Shown in pieces: positions 1 through 8,700 of a DNA stretch of 47,607 nt. Below the pieces are notes generated by a model. The model was not told where the DNA came from. It ran no database searches and saw nothing but the letters and a program-made list of their open reading frames with translations. The DNA lies in assembly GCA_016936535.1 (NCBI GenBank), contig JAFGXP010000032.1:1-47607 (forward strand), in the 5' to 3' direction. Each line of letters starts with the position of its first letter. Position 1 is the stretch's first letter. This DNA comes from Thiotrichales bacterium (lineage in GTDB: Bacteria; Pseudomonadota; Gammaproteobacteria; Thiomicrospirales; Thiomicrospiraceae). Both the position numbers and the translations under genes were made by a program.

Positions 1-344
1 GGGCTGGCAGTAAAGCTTTTGAGCACAATATTGCGATTACTGTCGTTCACGCTTAAGGCACAGGGTAAGGCACCCAAACCAACTTGTCCGCTCCAGGTAC
101 CATTGGCGTTGGTGGTCACGCCGGTTGTAAAGCCTGAGCCATCGCTGCACTTTGCCGTTACTTGGCCGCCAACAATCGGAGCGCCCACTGCTGCCGTTCC
201 GTTTAAGTCGGCAGTTTGCTCGGCAGGGGGTGGTTCGTTGTTGTTATCTGAGTTACTGCTGCTGGATGAGAGTAAGTCAAGATCGCAACCGCTGAGTAGC
301 ATGGCCGTGCCTAAAGCTAAGCCAAGTGAATAGGGGGTTTTCAT
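1..344 (-). CDS. Lipoprotein, C-terminally truncated by window edge
   Basis: The reading frame starts at ATG 344 and runs off the left edge without a stop, so only about the first 114 residues are visible. A GGAGG ribosome site lies just upstream. The N-terminus (MKTPYSLGLALGTAMLLSGC) is a type II signal peptide with lipobox L-S-G-C, so the mature protein should be lipid-anchored at Cys20. A Ser/Asn-rich linker follows, then a beta-rich stretch of the kind found in carboxypeptidase-regulatory-like or Ig-like repeats (G-A-P-I-V-G-G, then T-N-A-N-G-T-W). The function is unknown. It has the same orientation as the sugar transferase upstream, but a gap of about 145 bases separates them. Confidence 0.75.
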   Translation of the reverse strand, partial: MKTPYSLGLALGTAMLLSGCDLDLLSSSSSNSDNNNEPPPAEQTADLNGTAAVGAPIVGGQVTAKCSDGSGFTTGVTTNANGTWSGQVGLGALPCALSVNDSNRNIVLKSFTAS

Positions 345-489
345 AGGTGCCTCCGCAAATACTTGTTATCTTTAAGAAAGTCTTACAAGACTTTGAATAA
401 AGTAGCACTGAATTGCCAAGACAGATAATCAAGATAATTTTTTCGTTATAAATTTTTTTAGATTAAGCCTTTTGCGTATTAAGCTAGGT

Positions 490-1872
490 TTAAAACGCAT
501 TTTCATCATTAAAGATACGAATTAAGGTGAGTAGAAAGATTTTAATGTCCAGCCAAAGACTCCATGTGTTGATGTAGTGCAGATCCATTGCGACCCGTTT
601 TTGCATCTTTTCAAGTGTGTCGGTTGGGCCGCGTAGGCCGTTGATTTGTGCTAAGCCAGTGATGCCGGGTTTGACGGAATGGCGCTGCATATATTTGGGC
701 ACTAACTTTCGGTATTGTTCATTGTGCGCCACGGCATGTGGACGCGGCCCAACCACCGACATATTGCCCAGCAGGACATTGAGAAATTGCGGTAATTCAT
801 CCAAGCTGCTTTTGCGGAGCCAGCGCCCAAACTGGGTGACCCGTGGATCATGGCGAGTGGCTTGCATAACCTGCTGGTTTTCCAGTGTGGTCATGCTGCG
901 AAATTTATAGACCTCAATGGCTTTACCATTTAATCCGTAACGGGTTTGCTTAAACAGAACCGGCCCATTAGAAGTCAAACGAATGGTCAGTCCAATTAAC
1001 AGCAGTAAGGGGCTGGTTAGAATCAATACGATGCTGGCAATTAGCAAGTCTTCGAGCCGTTTAAGCATCCGATTGCTCAGGGAATGCATGGGGGTGTGAT
1101 AGACGCTGAGAATGGGCATGCCTTGTAACTCTTGCCACTGTGTATGCAGTAAGTCAAACGAAAACAGGCTTGGTACAAATTTGACGCTGATGGTGCTGTC
1201 CGCTAGGGTTTCCAGTACCGTTTGAATCCGGCTTTGCGCGCTGAGAGGAAGGCAGATATAGGCTTGATGGCAATGACGCTGTTGCAGTTTTTCAGGGAGG
1301 TTTTCTAAATCTCCCAGAACTGCTACGCCTTCTAGCATTTGTCCATGCAGCGCTGCGTTGTCATCTAAAAAGCCCAGTAGGCGATAACCGAGTAATGGCG
1401 ACGCTTGCAGTTTTCGCGCCAACTCTTGGCCAGTTTGTCCGGCACCAAGAATCATGACATTGGTTTGTAAACGCTCTCGGCTGCGTAACCAAAATAAGAG
1501 TTGTTGCACCAGAAAACGATAGGCATAAAAAATGAACGGTGGTAGCAGAACAAAACCGATCAGTTGCGCAACACTATGCTCGGGCACAAAGGAGAAGAGG
1601 GTGCCGCTGGCCACTAAAAAAGGCAAACTGAGGAACCAAGATTTCATAATCAGTTTGCCGGTATTGTTCAGCTGTTGGCCGCGCCATTGACGATAGAGGC
1701 CGCTAAATTGCGCAATAACAACAAAGCTGGTGCCAGCCAGCGCCAAAAAAAGCCAGTAGTCAGGATGTTGCAGCAAAGTGTTTTGGCCCAGTAGGGCAAA
1801 CGCCACCAAGGTGGGCACCAATAAATCCAGAAGGCGGTGAAACCAGTAAAAAAGATGGAGGTCTTGTTGCAT
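490..1872 (-). CDS. Undecaprenyl-phosphate sugar phosphotransferase (WcaJ/WbaP-like)
   Basis: This 460-residue protein has the classic layout of exopolysaccharide-initiating polyprenyl glycosylphosphotransferases: about four to five N-terminal membrane segments (residues 10-130), a nucleotide-binding-like middle domain (about 140-215, with G-A-G-Q-T-G), another membrane segment near 280, and a C-terminal sugar-transferase domain. Family motifs are visible: V-Y-K-F-R-S-M, S-S-L-D-E-L-P-Q-F-L-N-V-L and V-V-G-P-R-P-H. Such enzymes transfer a hexose-1-phosphate from a UDP-sugar to undecaprenyl phosphate at the inner membrane, the first step of exopolysaccharide or capsule building. Length is normal. 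No other glycan gene is visible; the rest of a cluster could lie left of the window. The sugar cannot be told from sequence. Confidence 0.9.
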   Translation of the reverse strand: MQQDLHLFYWFHRLLDLLVPTLVAFALLGQNTLLQHPDYWLFLALAGTSFVVIAQFSGLYRQWRGQQLNNTGKLIMKSWFLSLPFLVASGTLFSFVPEHSVAQLIGFVLLPPFIFYAYRFLVQQLLFWLRSRERLQTNVMILGAGQTGQELARKLQASPLLGYRLLGFLDDNAALHGQMLEGVAVLGDLENLPEKLQQRHCHQAYICLPLSAQSRIQTVLETLADSTISVKFVPSLFSFDLLHTQWQELQGMPILSVYHTPMHSLSNRMLKRLEDLLIASIVLILTSPLLLLIGLTIRLTSNGPVLFKQTRYGLNGKAIEVYKFRSMTTLENQQVMQATRHDPRVTQFGRWLRKSSLDELPQFLNVLLGNMSVVGPRPHAVAHNEQYRKLVPKYMQRHSVKPGITGLAQINGLRGPTDTLEKMQKRVAMDLHYINTWSLWLDIKIFLLTLIRIFNDENAF

Positions 1873-2231
1873 GAGTCAGCGGCCTAACAAATCGTACGGA
1901 AATTGTACGCAAAAGCGCGGTAAAAAATAAGCAAAAACCGCTAATCCTCAAGCCGAGCTCATCCTATCCGCTTTTTAAAGAAATCCAATTTAAGCACAAG
2001 CTGCGGCAGAAAGGGTTTTAAAACCGTCTGCTCAAGCGTTGAATCGTAAAAGAAACCCGATGGGGTTCAAAAAGCCCCTTGTCTCTTTGCTTTGCGAATA
2101 CCCGAAACCAATTGTTGTGATCTGAACCCTTAGATCGTCCTAAGGGCGTTAATAAGTCATTCATTTACTTAGTGAAATGCTTGGATTAAGATAAAACTCT
2201 TTGCGGATGCTAGGGTTAAGAAGGAGGGGAG
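1873..2231. other. Intergenic region between divergent genes, with inverted repeat
   Basis: This 359-base spacer separates the leftward sugar transferase from the rightward SprA-like gene, so it should hold both promoters. The clearest structure is a perfect 7-bp inverted repeat at 2127-2146 (CCCTTAG, 6-base spacer, CTAAGGG), about 85 bases upstream of the SprA-like start. It has no T-run, so an operator or leader hairpin is more likely than a terminator. I saw no convincing sigma-70 promoter and no gene. Confidence 0.5.
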
Positions 2232-3026
2232 ATGACAGAGATTGCAGTTTCTTCTCGTGCGGTAAGTTCAGTCTATAGCGTGCTTCCTGTGCGCTTGCCG
2301 CAAACAGAGCTGCCCACCGAGCCTTCCCGCACTATTCCAGTCTTAAGTCGGATGGAACCTGCGAGCACCAACTCGCCTTCGTTTCCCTCAGTCGTTGAAC
2401 CGCAAACCTCCGAGCAATCAGGGCCTAAACCGCAACAAGCCGCGCAACAGATTGAGCAGGTATTGAACCAGTTACGCGCCCGTGATCGGGAGGTACGGGC
2501 GCATGAGATGGCGCATCTTTCGGTTGCTGGGCCTTATGCGACCGGCATGAGCTTTAGCTACCAGACCGGACCAGATGGCAAACGTTATGCGATTGGCGGT
2601 GAGGTAGGAATTGATACGGCGCCTGTAGCCAATGATCCCGAAGCTACGGTGCAGAAAGCGAGAGTGATTCAGAGTGCGGCCTTAGCGCCCGCTGAGCCAT
2701 CGGCTCAAGATTATCGAGTGGCTGCCGCGGCGGCGCAGATGATGGCGCAAGCAAGGATCGAACTTGCCGAGCAAAACCGTTCCGAGCCAGCAAATGACGA
2801 GCGGGTTGGTGAACCCTTAGCAAAGACAGCGCAAAATTCAGAACCTTCTCGCACGGAAAACCGAACCAATGAACCTACCGGTGCTTTTTCGAGCGCGGTT
2901 GAAGCCCCAGAATCTAGTAGTTTGTTAGCCGCTGCAGACTCGGCTATGTTTAAGAGTGTGGCGCAATCGTCTGCATTAGCGGAGGAGAGAAGATCGTTTG
3001 AGCTGCGCCTGCGATTGCAGGCTTAG
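2232..3026 (+). CDS. SprA-like putative zinc metalloprotease
   Basis: The start is well supported by an AAGGAGGGG site directly before the ATG. The 264-residue protein has a disordered, Pro/Ser/Glu-rich N-terminus (about 1-75), a conserved core (about 85-180) and a second low-complexity tail. The core carries R-A-H-E-M-A-H, an HExxH zinc-metalloprotease motif, followed by S-Y-Q-T-G-P-D-G-K-R-Y-A-I-G-G-E-V and an Ala-rich helix (V-A-A-A-A-A-Q-M-M-A-Q-A), the pattern of the SprA-related family. No signal peptide or membrane segment is evident. Its substrate is unknown; family members are annotated only as putative metalloproteases. It converges with the ArsR regulator gene, 30 bases away. Confidence 0.75.
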   Translation: MTEIAVSSRAVSSVYSVLPVRLPQTELPTEPSRTIPVLSRMEPASTNSPSFPSVVEPQTSEQSGPKPQQAAQQIEQVLNQLRARDREVRAHEMAHLSVAGPYATGMSFSYQTGPDGKRYAIGGEVGIDTAPVANDPEATVQKARVIQSAALAPAEPSAQDYRVAAAAAQMMAQARIELAEQNRSEPANDERVGEPLAKTAQNSEPSRTENRTNEPTGAFSSAVEAPESSSLLAAADSAMFKSVAQSSALAEERRSFELRLRLQA

Positions 3027-3056
3027 AAATAGAATAGCCAAACGCGTCGAGAGAGT

Positions 3057-3377
3057 TTAGTGCTGTTCGGTGGTGCAGAAGGTATGCTGCATTGCAGTCA
3101 TTAAGGTCAAAATATTGTGATCACGAACCTTGCAAAGAATTTTGCTGCCTTCGCGGCGCGAGGTAATGATCTCTTTTTCGCGCAAAATATCAATATGTTG
3201 CGAAATATTACTTTGGGTGGTTCCCACCTGTTTGACAATTTCCATTACCGGCAACTCGCGCTCACCAATTACGCACAGAATTTTTAAGCGTAATGGGTGC
3301 CCCATCGCTTTTAAGGCTTTGGAGGCTTTGTTGATATTGTCTTCTTTCATTTCAAAAGGGACTGGTTCTGCACTCAT
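3057..3377 (-). CDS. ArsR-family regulator with SqrR/BigR-like cysteine pair
   Basis: This 106-residue winged-helix protein begins its core with K-A-M-G-H-P-L-R-L-K-I-L-C and has a recognition helix with T-T-Q-S-N-I-S-Q-H-I, both typical of ArsR regulators. The metal-site motif ELCVCDL of arsenic sensors is absent. Instead Cys35 sits in helix 2 and Cys101 near the C-terminus, 66 residues apart. That spacing and placement match the redox cysteines of persulfide sensors SqrR and BigR as I recall them (41/107 and 42/108). Cys82 is extra. In a sulfur oxidiser a role in sensing sulfide-derived persulfides is plausible but inferred. No sqr or sulfur dioxygenase gene is adjacent, so targets would be elsewhere. 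Confidence 0.88.
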   Translation of the reverse strand: MSAEPVPFEMKEDNINKASKALKAMGHPLRLKILCVIGERELPVMEIVKQVGTTQSNISQHIDILREKEIITSRREGSKILCKVRDHNILTLMTAMQHTFCTTEQH

Positions 3378-3399
3378 CTTTTCTCAAATCACTATATTA

Positions 3400-3420
3400 G
3401 TATATTATTCAAATTTGGTT
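3400..3420 (-). promoter_or_regulatory. AT-rich repeat upstream of arsR-type gene, possible operator
   Basis: Just upstream of the ArsR start the plus strand reads TATATTA-G-TATATTA, two identical heptamers one base apart, in a strongly AT-rich stretch. ArsR proteins commonly repress their own gene by binding AT-rich imperfect palindromes overlapping the promoter, so this is the most likely operator or -10 region. No binding data exist here, and AT-richness alone could produce such a repeat. Confidence 0.35.
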
Positions 3421-3674
3421 AGATTCTATAGAAGTTGCCGGCATAAGTCATCTAAAGGAAATTTTATAACTTGCTAATAAATTTTTGTGCCAAGTGCTGA
3501 ATCTGGCTTGAAACAGGCTGACGAAAGCTTTATAAATGCAAGAATACCGAAAAAAACCGTGCCAGCCGTGTACACTTTACGAACACTGTTTTAACTGTTT
3601 TAAACCGCTTTGCAGGTCTCTTTTTGGCCAACAAGGTCAATGGATAACTTGCCATAATGATTACGGAGAGCCAT

Positions 3675-5006
3675 GTGGCTATCGCAAAAATGAAAAAATT
3701 AATGTGGGTCAGCTCAGGGGTGGTACTGGGTGCTGCCATTGCCTTTGGAAGTGCGGTCTGGGCAGATCGTGAGGAGACGCAAGTATCTTCAGAAAATTCC
3801 GGTATTCCGTTGCAGGAGTTGCGAGCTTTTGTTGAAGTTTATGAGCGCATTTCAACGGATTACGTTGATCAAGTGGATGATAAGAAACTGTTGGAAGGCG
3901 CGATCAGTGGCATGCTTTCGAGTTTGGATCCCCATTCTTCGTATTTACCGCCGGTGGATGCCAAAGAGATGGAAGAACACACGCGAGGTGAATTTGGCGG
4001 CTTGGGCATGGAAGTCGGCATGGAAGACGGGTTTGTAAAAGTGATTTCGCCGATTGACGACACCCCTGCGCAAAAAGCCGGAATTCGGGCTGGCGATTTG
4101 ATCATCAAGCTGGGTTCTGAACCGGTTAAAGGCAAAACGCTTGGCGATGCGGTCAAAATTATGCGCGGTAAGCCGGGCACCAAACTTGAGCTAACTGTAG
4201 TGCGTAAAGGCGAAGATGCGCCATTGACTATTGAATTGACGCGCGATGTGATTAAAGTGCGCAGTGTGCGGCAGCGAATGCTTAAAGACGATATCGGTTA
4301 TGTTCGCATCAGCCAGTTCCAAGTGCGTACCGGCCAGGATTTGGCTAAGGCACTGGAAACCTTGGAAAAAGACAACGGTAAGCCACTTTCGGGTTTGGTT
4401 CTGGATTTACGCAATAACCCTGGTGGGGTTTTAGGGGCGGCGGTTGAAGTCTCGGATGCTTTCTTAGAGAAGGGGCTGATTGTTTATACCGAAGGCCGCG
4501 TGAATAACTCGCAAATGCGTTTTGAGGCCGAGAACGGTGACCTGATGAATGGCAAGCCGATTGTCGTTTTGGTTAATGAAGGTTCGGCCTCGGCTTCGGA
4601 AATCGTTTCGGGTGCTTTGCAAGATCAAAAGCGTGCGATTATTGCTGGCCGCGATACTTTTGGTAAGGGATCTGTTCAAACCTTGATGCAGCTTAATAAT
4701 GGTGCGGCGATGAAAATTACCACCGCACGTTATTTCACCCCTGCCGGTCGTTCTATTCAGGCTGAAGGCATTAAGCCGGACGTAGAAATCGATCTACTGA
4801 AAGTGGAAAAAGTTGAAAAAAGTGAATTGGGTAATGTGAAAGAGAAAGATCTTTCTGGCCATTTAGATAATGGTCAAGAAGCGGAAAACGCGGGTGATAA
4901 AGCGAAAGTAACGCAAGAAACCGTTGAACTGCTGGATAAAGATTTTGAACTTTCGGAAGCCATGCGTATTGTGAAAACGATGATTTTGGCTCAGCAACTC
5001 AAATAA
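3675..5006 (+). CDS. ctpA: S41 carboxyl-terminal processing protease (CtpA type)
   Basis: I chose GTG 3675 because GGAGAG lies 4-5 bases upstream; an in-frame ATG at 3657 has no ribosome site, and ATG 3690 is also possible. The 443-residue protein has an N-terminal membrane or signal segment (about 7-30), a region with S-L-D-P-H-S-S-Y-L, a PDZ domain (about 95-180) and the S41 catalytic domain. The Ser-Lys dyad is intact: Ser306 in N-E-G-S-A-S-A-S-E-I and Lys331 in T-F-G-K-G-S-V-Q, 25 residues apart as in the family. CtpA proteases act in the periplasm on C-termini of envelope proteins, including cell-wall hydrolases. A strong terminator follows, so it is transcribed alone or last. Confidence 0.92.
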   Translation: MAIAKMKKLMWVSSGVVLGAAIAFGSAVWADREETQVSSENSGIPLQELRAFVEVYERISTDYVDQVDDKKLLEGAISGMLSSLDPHSSYLPPVDAKEMEEHTRGEFGGLGMEVGMEDGFVKVISPIDDTPAQKAGIRAGDLIIKLGSEPVKGKTLGDAVKIMRGKPGTKLELTVVRKGEDAPLTIELTRDVIKVRSVRQRMLKDDIGYVRISQFQVRTGQDLAKALETLEKDNGKPLSGLVLDLRNNPGGVLGAAVEVSDAFLEKGLIVYTEGRVNNSQMRFEAENGDLMNGKPIVVLVNEGSASASEIVSGALQDQKRAIIAGRDTFGKGSVQTLMQLNNGAAMKITTARYFTPAGRSIQAEGIKPDVEIDLLKVEKVEKSELGNVKEKDLSGHLDNGQEAENAGDKAKVTQETVELLDKDFELSEAMRIVKTMILAQQLK

Positions 5007-5030
5007 CCATTTTTAGGTTTTTCCAACCCG

Positions 5031-5070
5031 AACCATCGCACTCAACTGATTGAGTGCGATGGTTTTTTTT
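5031..5070 (+). terminator. Rho-independent terminator after ctpA
   Basis: A perfect 15-bp stem (AACCATCGCACTCAA paired with 5050-5064), a 4-base CTGA loop and a run of eight T form a very strong intrinsic terminator 24 bases after the ctpA stop codon. Confidence 0.95.
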
Positions 5071-5131
5071 AAGTCAATTTTGTGGAATTTTGGCTGAGCG
5101 CCAAGGTTTTTTTAAAACAGAGGATTCAACC

Positions 5132-5686
5132 ATGAGCCGAGTTTTGGTGCCCTTAGCCCAGGGGTGTGAAGAGTTAGAGGCTGTGACCATTATTGATTTG
5201 TTGGTTCGCGGTGGGGTGGAAGTGGTTACGGCCAGTTTAGATCAAAATCGCGTGATTACGGCCAGTCGCGGGGTTCAGTTGTTGGCACAACACACTTTAG
5301 AGGAGGTGTTAGGGCAACGCTTTGATTTAGTGGCTTTGCCCGGCGGTTTGCCTGGTGCAGACCATTTACTAAACGATGAGCGAGTAATCCGTAAATTGCA
5401 GACAACCGTTGCAGAAGGAGGGCTGACTGCCGCGATTTGCGCTGCGCCCAAAGTGTTGCTGCAGGCCGGTTTGTTGGCCGGCAAGAAAGTCACCGCTTAT
5501 CCTGGGGTTTTGACGGCGCAGGGCAGCGAATATGATTACCAGCCCGATGCGGGAGTGGTTGAGGATGGTGCAATTATTAGTTCACGCGGTCCGGGCACGG
5601 CAATCGATTTTGCCTTACATCTATTGCAACGTTTAGAGGGAATAGAAGTTCGCAACCGAGTGGAAGCCGGTTTGGTTCGCGCTTAA
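5132..5686 (+). CDS. DJ-1/PfpI family protein (YajL/ThiJ-like)
   Basis: The longer frame opens inside the upstream terminator; ATG 5132 with AGAGGA 8 bases upstream gives a 184-residue protein of the usual DJ-1 length. It begins M-S-R-V-L-V-P-L-A-Q-G-C-E-E-L-E-A-V, with the conserved acidic residue that pairs with the reactive cysteine, and has the nucleophile elbow A-A-I-C-A-A-P. These are hallmarks of the DJ-1/YajL group, cytosolic proteins tied to oxidative stress and proposed to repair glycated or sulfenylated thiols or to act as chaperones. The exact activity is disputed in the family. It appears monocistronic, and converges with the 5-oxoprolinase gene. Confidence 0.9.
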   Translation: MSRVLVPLAQGCEELEAVTIIDLLVRGGVEVVTASLDQNRVITASRGVQLLAQHTLEEVLGQRFDLVALPGGLPGADHLLNDERVIRKLQTTVAEGGLTAAICAAPKVLLQAGLLAGKKVTAYPGVLTAQGSEYDYQPDAGVVEDGAIISSRGPGTAIDFALHLLQRLEGIEVRNRVEAGLVRA

Positions 5687-5720
5687 AAAGCCAAAATTTG
5701 AACTTAAGATTCGGCTTTTA
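5685..5720. terminator. Possible bidirectional terminator between convergent genes
   Basis: AAAAAGCC at 5685-5692 pairs with GGCTTTT at 5713-5719 around a 20-base loop, with short A and T runs on the two sides. It lies between the convergent DJ-1 and 5-oxoprolinase genes and could terminate both. The long loop makes it a weak call. Confidence 0.4.
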
Positions 5721-5761
5721 AAAGCACGCGGTCTTGGCGATTTCTTCCGAGTTTTCGAAAG

Positions 5762-8700
5762 CTATCCAGCGGATTGGTTATCCGCTTTACCATAACCCCC
5801 GCCACCCGGGGTGTGCATCCACAACTCATCGCCGACACTAAAACGTTGGCAGAAGGTGCTGTTTAGCCATTGTACGGTGCGCGCGCCCTTACGTTTACGA
5901 CCATGCTGCCCCAGTTTGCCCGGTTCGCCACCGGCCATCCCATAGGGGGCGGCCTTGCGTCGGTTGCTTAACACCGATACGGTCATCGGCGCCAGAAATT
6001 CGATATGCCGTTCACAACCATCGCCGCCATGAAAACGTCCTCGTCCGCCGCTGTGTCGGCGAATCGCAAAGCGTTTTAGCCTGACAGGATAACGCTGTTC
6101 TAAAATCTCGGGATCGGTCAATCGCGAGTTGGTCATATGGCTGTGCACGGCACTGGCACCGTGATAGTGTGGGCCTGCGCCCGTGCCGCCACATAGGGTC
6201 TCGTAGTATTGAAACTGCTCATCGCCAAAAGTAAGGTTATTCATAGTGCCTTGTGAGGCCGCTTGAACCTGCAAAGCGCCATAGAGGGTATCGGTAATGA
6301 CTTGCGATGTTTCAACATTGCCGGCGACCACGGCGGCCGGATATTTGGGGTTGAGCAAACAGCCCTCTGGCACAATCAATTTGATTGGCCGCAAGAAACC
6401 GTCGTTAAGCGGAATGGCTTGTTGAACCAAGGTGCGGAGCACATAGAGAGTGGCGGCGCGGGTAATGGCCAGTGGCGCATTAAAATTGGTGGTCTGTTGT
6501 GGGCTGGTACCGGTAAAGTTAAAGGTAGCGCCCAGCTTATCCGCATCGAGCGTAATTTTGACCGTGACTTGTGTGCCTTGATCGGTCAAATACCGGAAAC
6601 GCCCTTCGTGCAGTTGGGGCAGGAGCGCTTGCAGGCTCTGCTCGGCATGCTGCAAACTGAATTCCATATATGCACAAACTTCTTGCACATCGGCTTGCTG
6701 ACACAAGGCTTGCAGGCCCAAAATACCGGCTTGATTGGCGGCGAGTTGGGCTTGAAGGTCGTGCAAATTCTGGTTGAAATTACGCACAGGATAAGGTGCT
6801 TGAGTCAACGCTTGTTGTAGGCTTTTGTGCAGCAACTTGCCTTGCTCAACGACCTTAAGGCAATCGAGAATGACGCCTTCTTGTTCAAGTAAACGACTTT
6901 CGGCGGGCATTGAGCCAGGGGTGATGCCGCCAATATCGGCATGGTGTCCGCGTGATGCGACATAAAAACGTAAAATCCCTTCCACAAAAACTGGCGAGAT
7001 AACGGTAATATCTGGCAGATGCGTGCCCCCAGCAAACGGATTGTTCAGGGCATAGCTGTCGCCTTCTTGCAGTGTTTTGCCGTGGCGTTTGATGAGTGTT
7101 TTTACGGCTTCTCCCATGGATCCGAGATGCACAGGCACGTGTGGCGCATTGGCAATCAAATTCCCTTGATCGTCAAACAGGGCGCAGCTGAAATCGAGGC
7201 GCTCTTTGATGTTGACCGAATGGGCCGTTTTCGCCAAAACCGCTCCCATCTGTTTGGCAAGGCTCATAAAACGTTGATGATAGAGGCCCAGCAGTACGGA
7301 ATCGACTTGACGTAGATTGTGGTTTTTGTGTGTTTTACGGCTTGGGTCCAGTTCAAGCAGCAGATGCCCCTCTGCGCATTGGGTCGCTTGCCAATTGGGC
7401 GGTAAGTAGACCGTGCCGGTGTTCTCTAAAATGAGAGCAGGCCCGTTGAGGATTTGCTCAACCGCCAAGTGTTCACGGGCATAGACTGCGGTCTTATGCC
7501 AAACACCATCGCAGAAGGTTTGGGTTTGTTCGAGTGGCTCGGCAGGCTGAGAGCAATGAGGTGTCAGCGTCTGCGCTTGCGATGCCGGCCCCAAGGCTTC
7601 AACGGTGATGCTGTGAATGTGAATGGGTTGATGGTCGTGGATAAAACCAAATTGACGAAGATGCTCTGCTTCAAACATTTGCGTATAGTGCACAGGACGC
7701 AGAGTTTCCTGCCAATCCAAATCCAGTGTAGTGTCACTGCCCAAATAGTTAAGGTGTAAGGTCGTTCGGTAGGCCGCAGGCTCTAAGCCTTGGGCTCGTA
7801 AGGCTTTTTTCACTCGGCGTCGCTGCTGATAAAGCTCAGGGTCGAGGCTGGGCAGTGCTTCCAGCGCTTGTTGATAGGTGCGCGTTTCCATGGCGCTTTG
7901 CTGAGCTAAACCAATGCCATAGGCTGAGAGCACGCCCGCATAGGGATGCAACAGGATTTGTTGGATGCCGAGTTTTTCGGCAACAAAACAAGCGTGCTGG
8001 CCGCCGGCCCCGCCAAAGCTCACCAGCGTATGATCGCGCAGATCGTAGCCGCGCTGGGTAGAGATGGTTTGCACCGCTTGTGCCATGGTCTCGTTGGCAA
8101 TCTGCAGCGCGCCTTCGGCCAAGGCTTCAGCAGTGAGTTTAAGCGTGCGGGCTAAATCGCTAAACGCCCGCTCCACCGCCGCTTTATCTAAGGGTTGCTG
8201 ACCACTTTCGCCAAAGACAGCCGGAAAATGCGCGGCTTGAATGCGCCCCAGCAGCAGATTGGCATCGGTCAGGGTCAAGGGGCCATTGAGTCGGTAGGCA
8301 AGCGGGCCAGGATTGGCACCGGCAGAGTGAGGTCCAACGGCAAGCGCGTCTAGCTGCGATTGAATAATCGAGCCTCCACCGGCCGCTACGGTATGAATAT
8401 CTAGCATTGGCACACGCAGTTCCACACCGGCGAGTTCACTTTCAAGGGTTCGCTGCAGTTCACCTGCATAATGACAGACATCGGTTGAGGTGCCGCCCAT
8501 ATCAAAGCCAATGATTTTTTCGATGCCCGCTAAGCGTGCGCAATGAATTGCGCCAATCATGCCACCGGCTGGCCCAGAGAGAATAGCATCCTTGCCACGA
8601 AAATGGTCGGCTTGACACAGGCCACCGTGCGATTGCATCAGTTGTAAATCTACACCGGGCAGTTCGGCTCGCACTTGCTGAATATAGCGTTGCAATACGG

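Noticed and set aside
6263-6820. A 185-codon plus-strand frame inside the 5-oxoprolinase gene
   Set aside because: Antisense shadow of a full-length conserved gene; no family features and no ribosome site.
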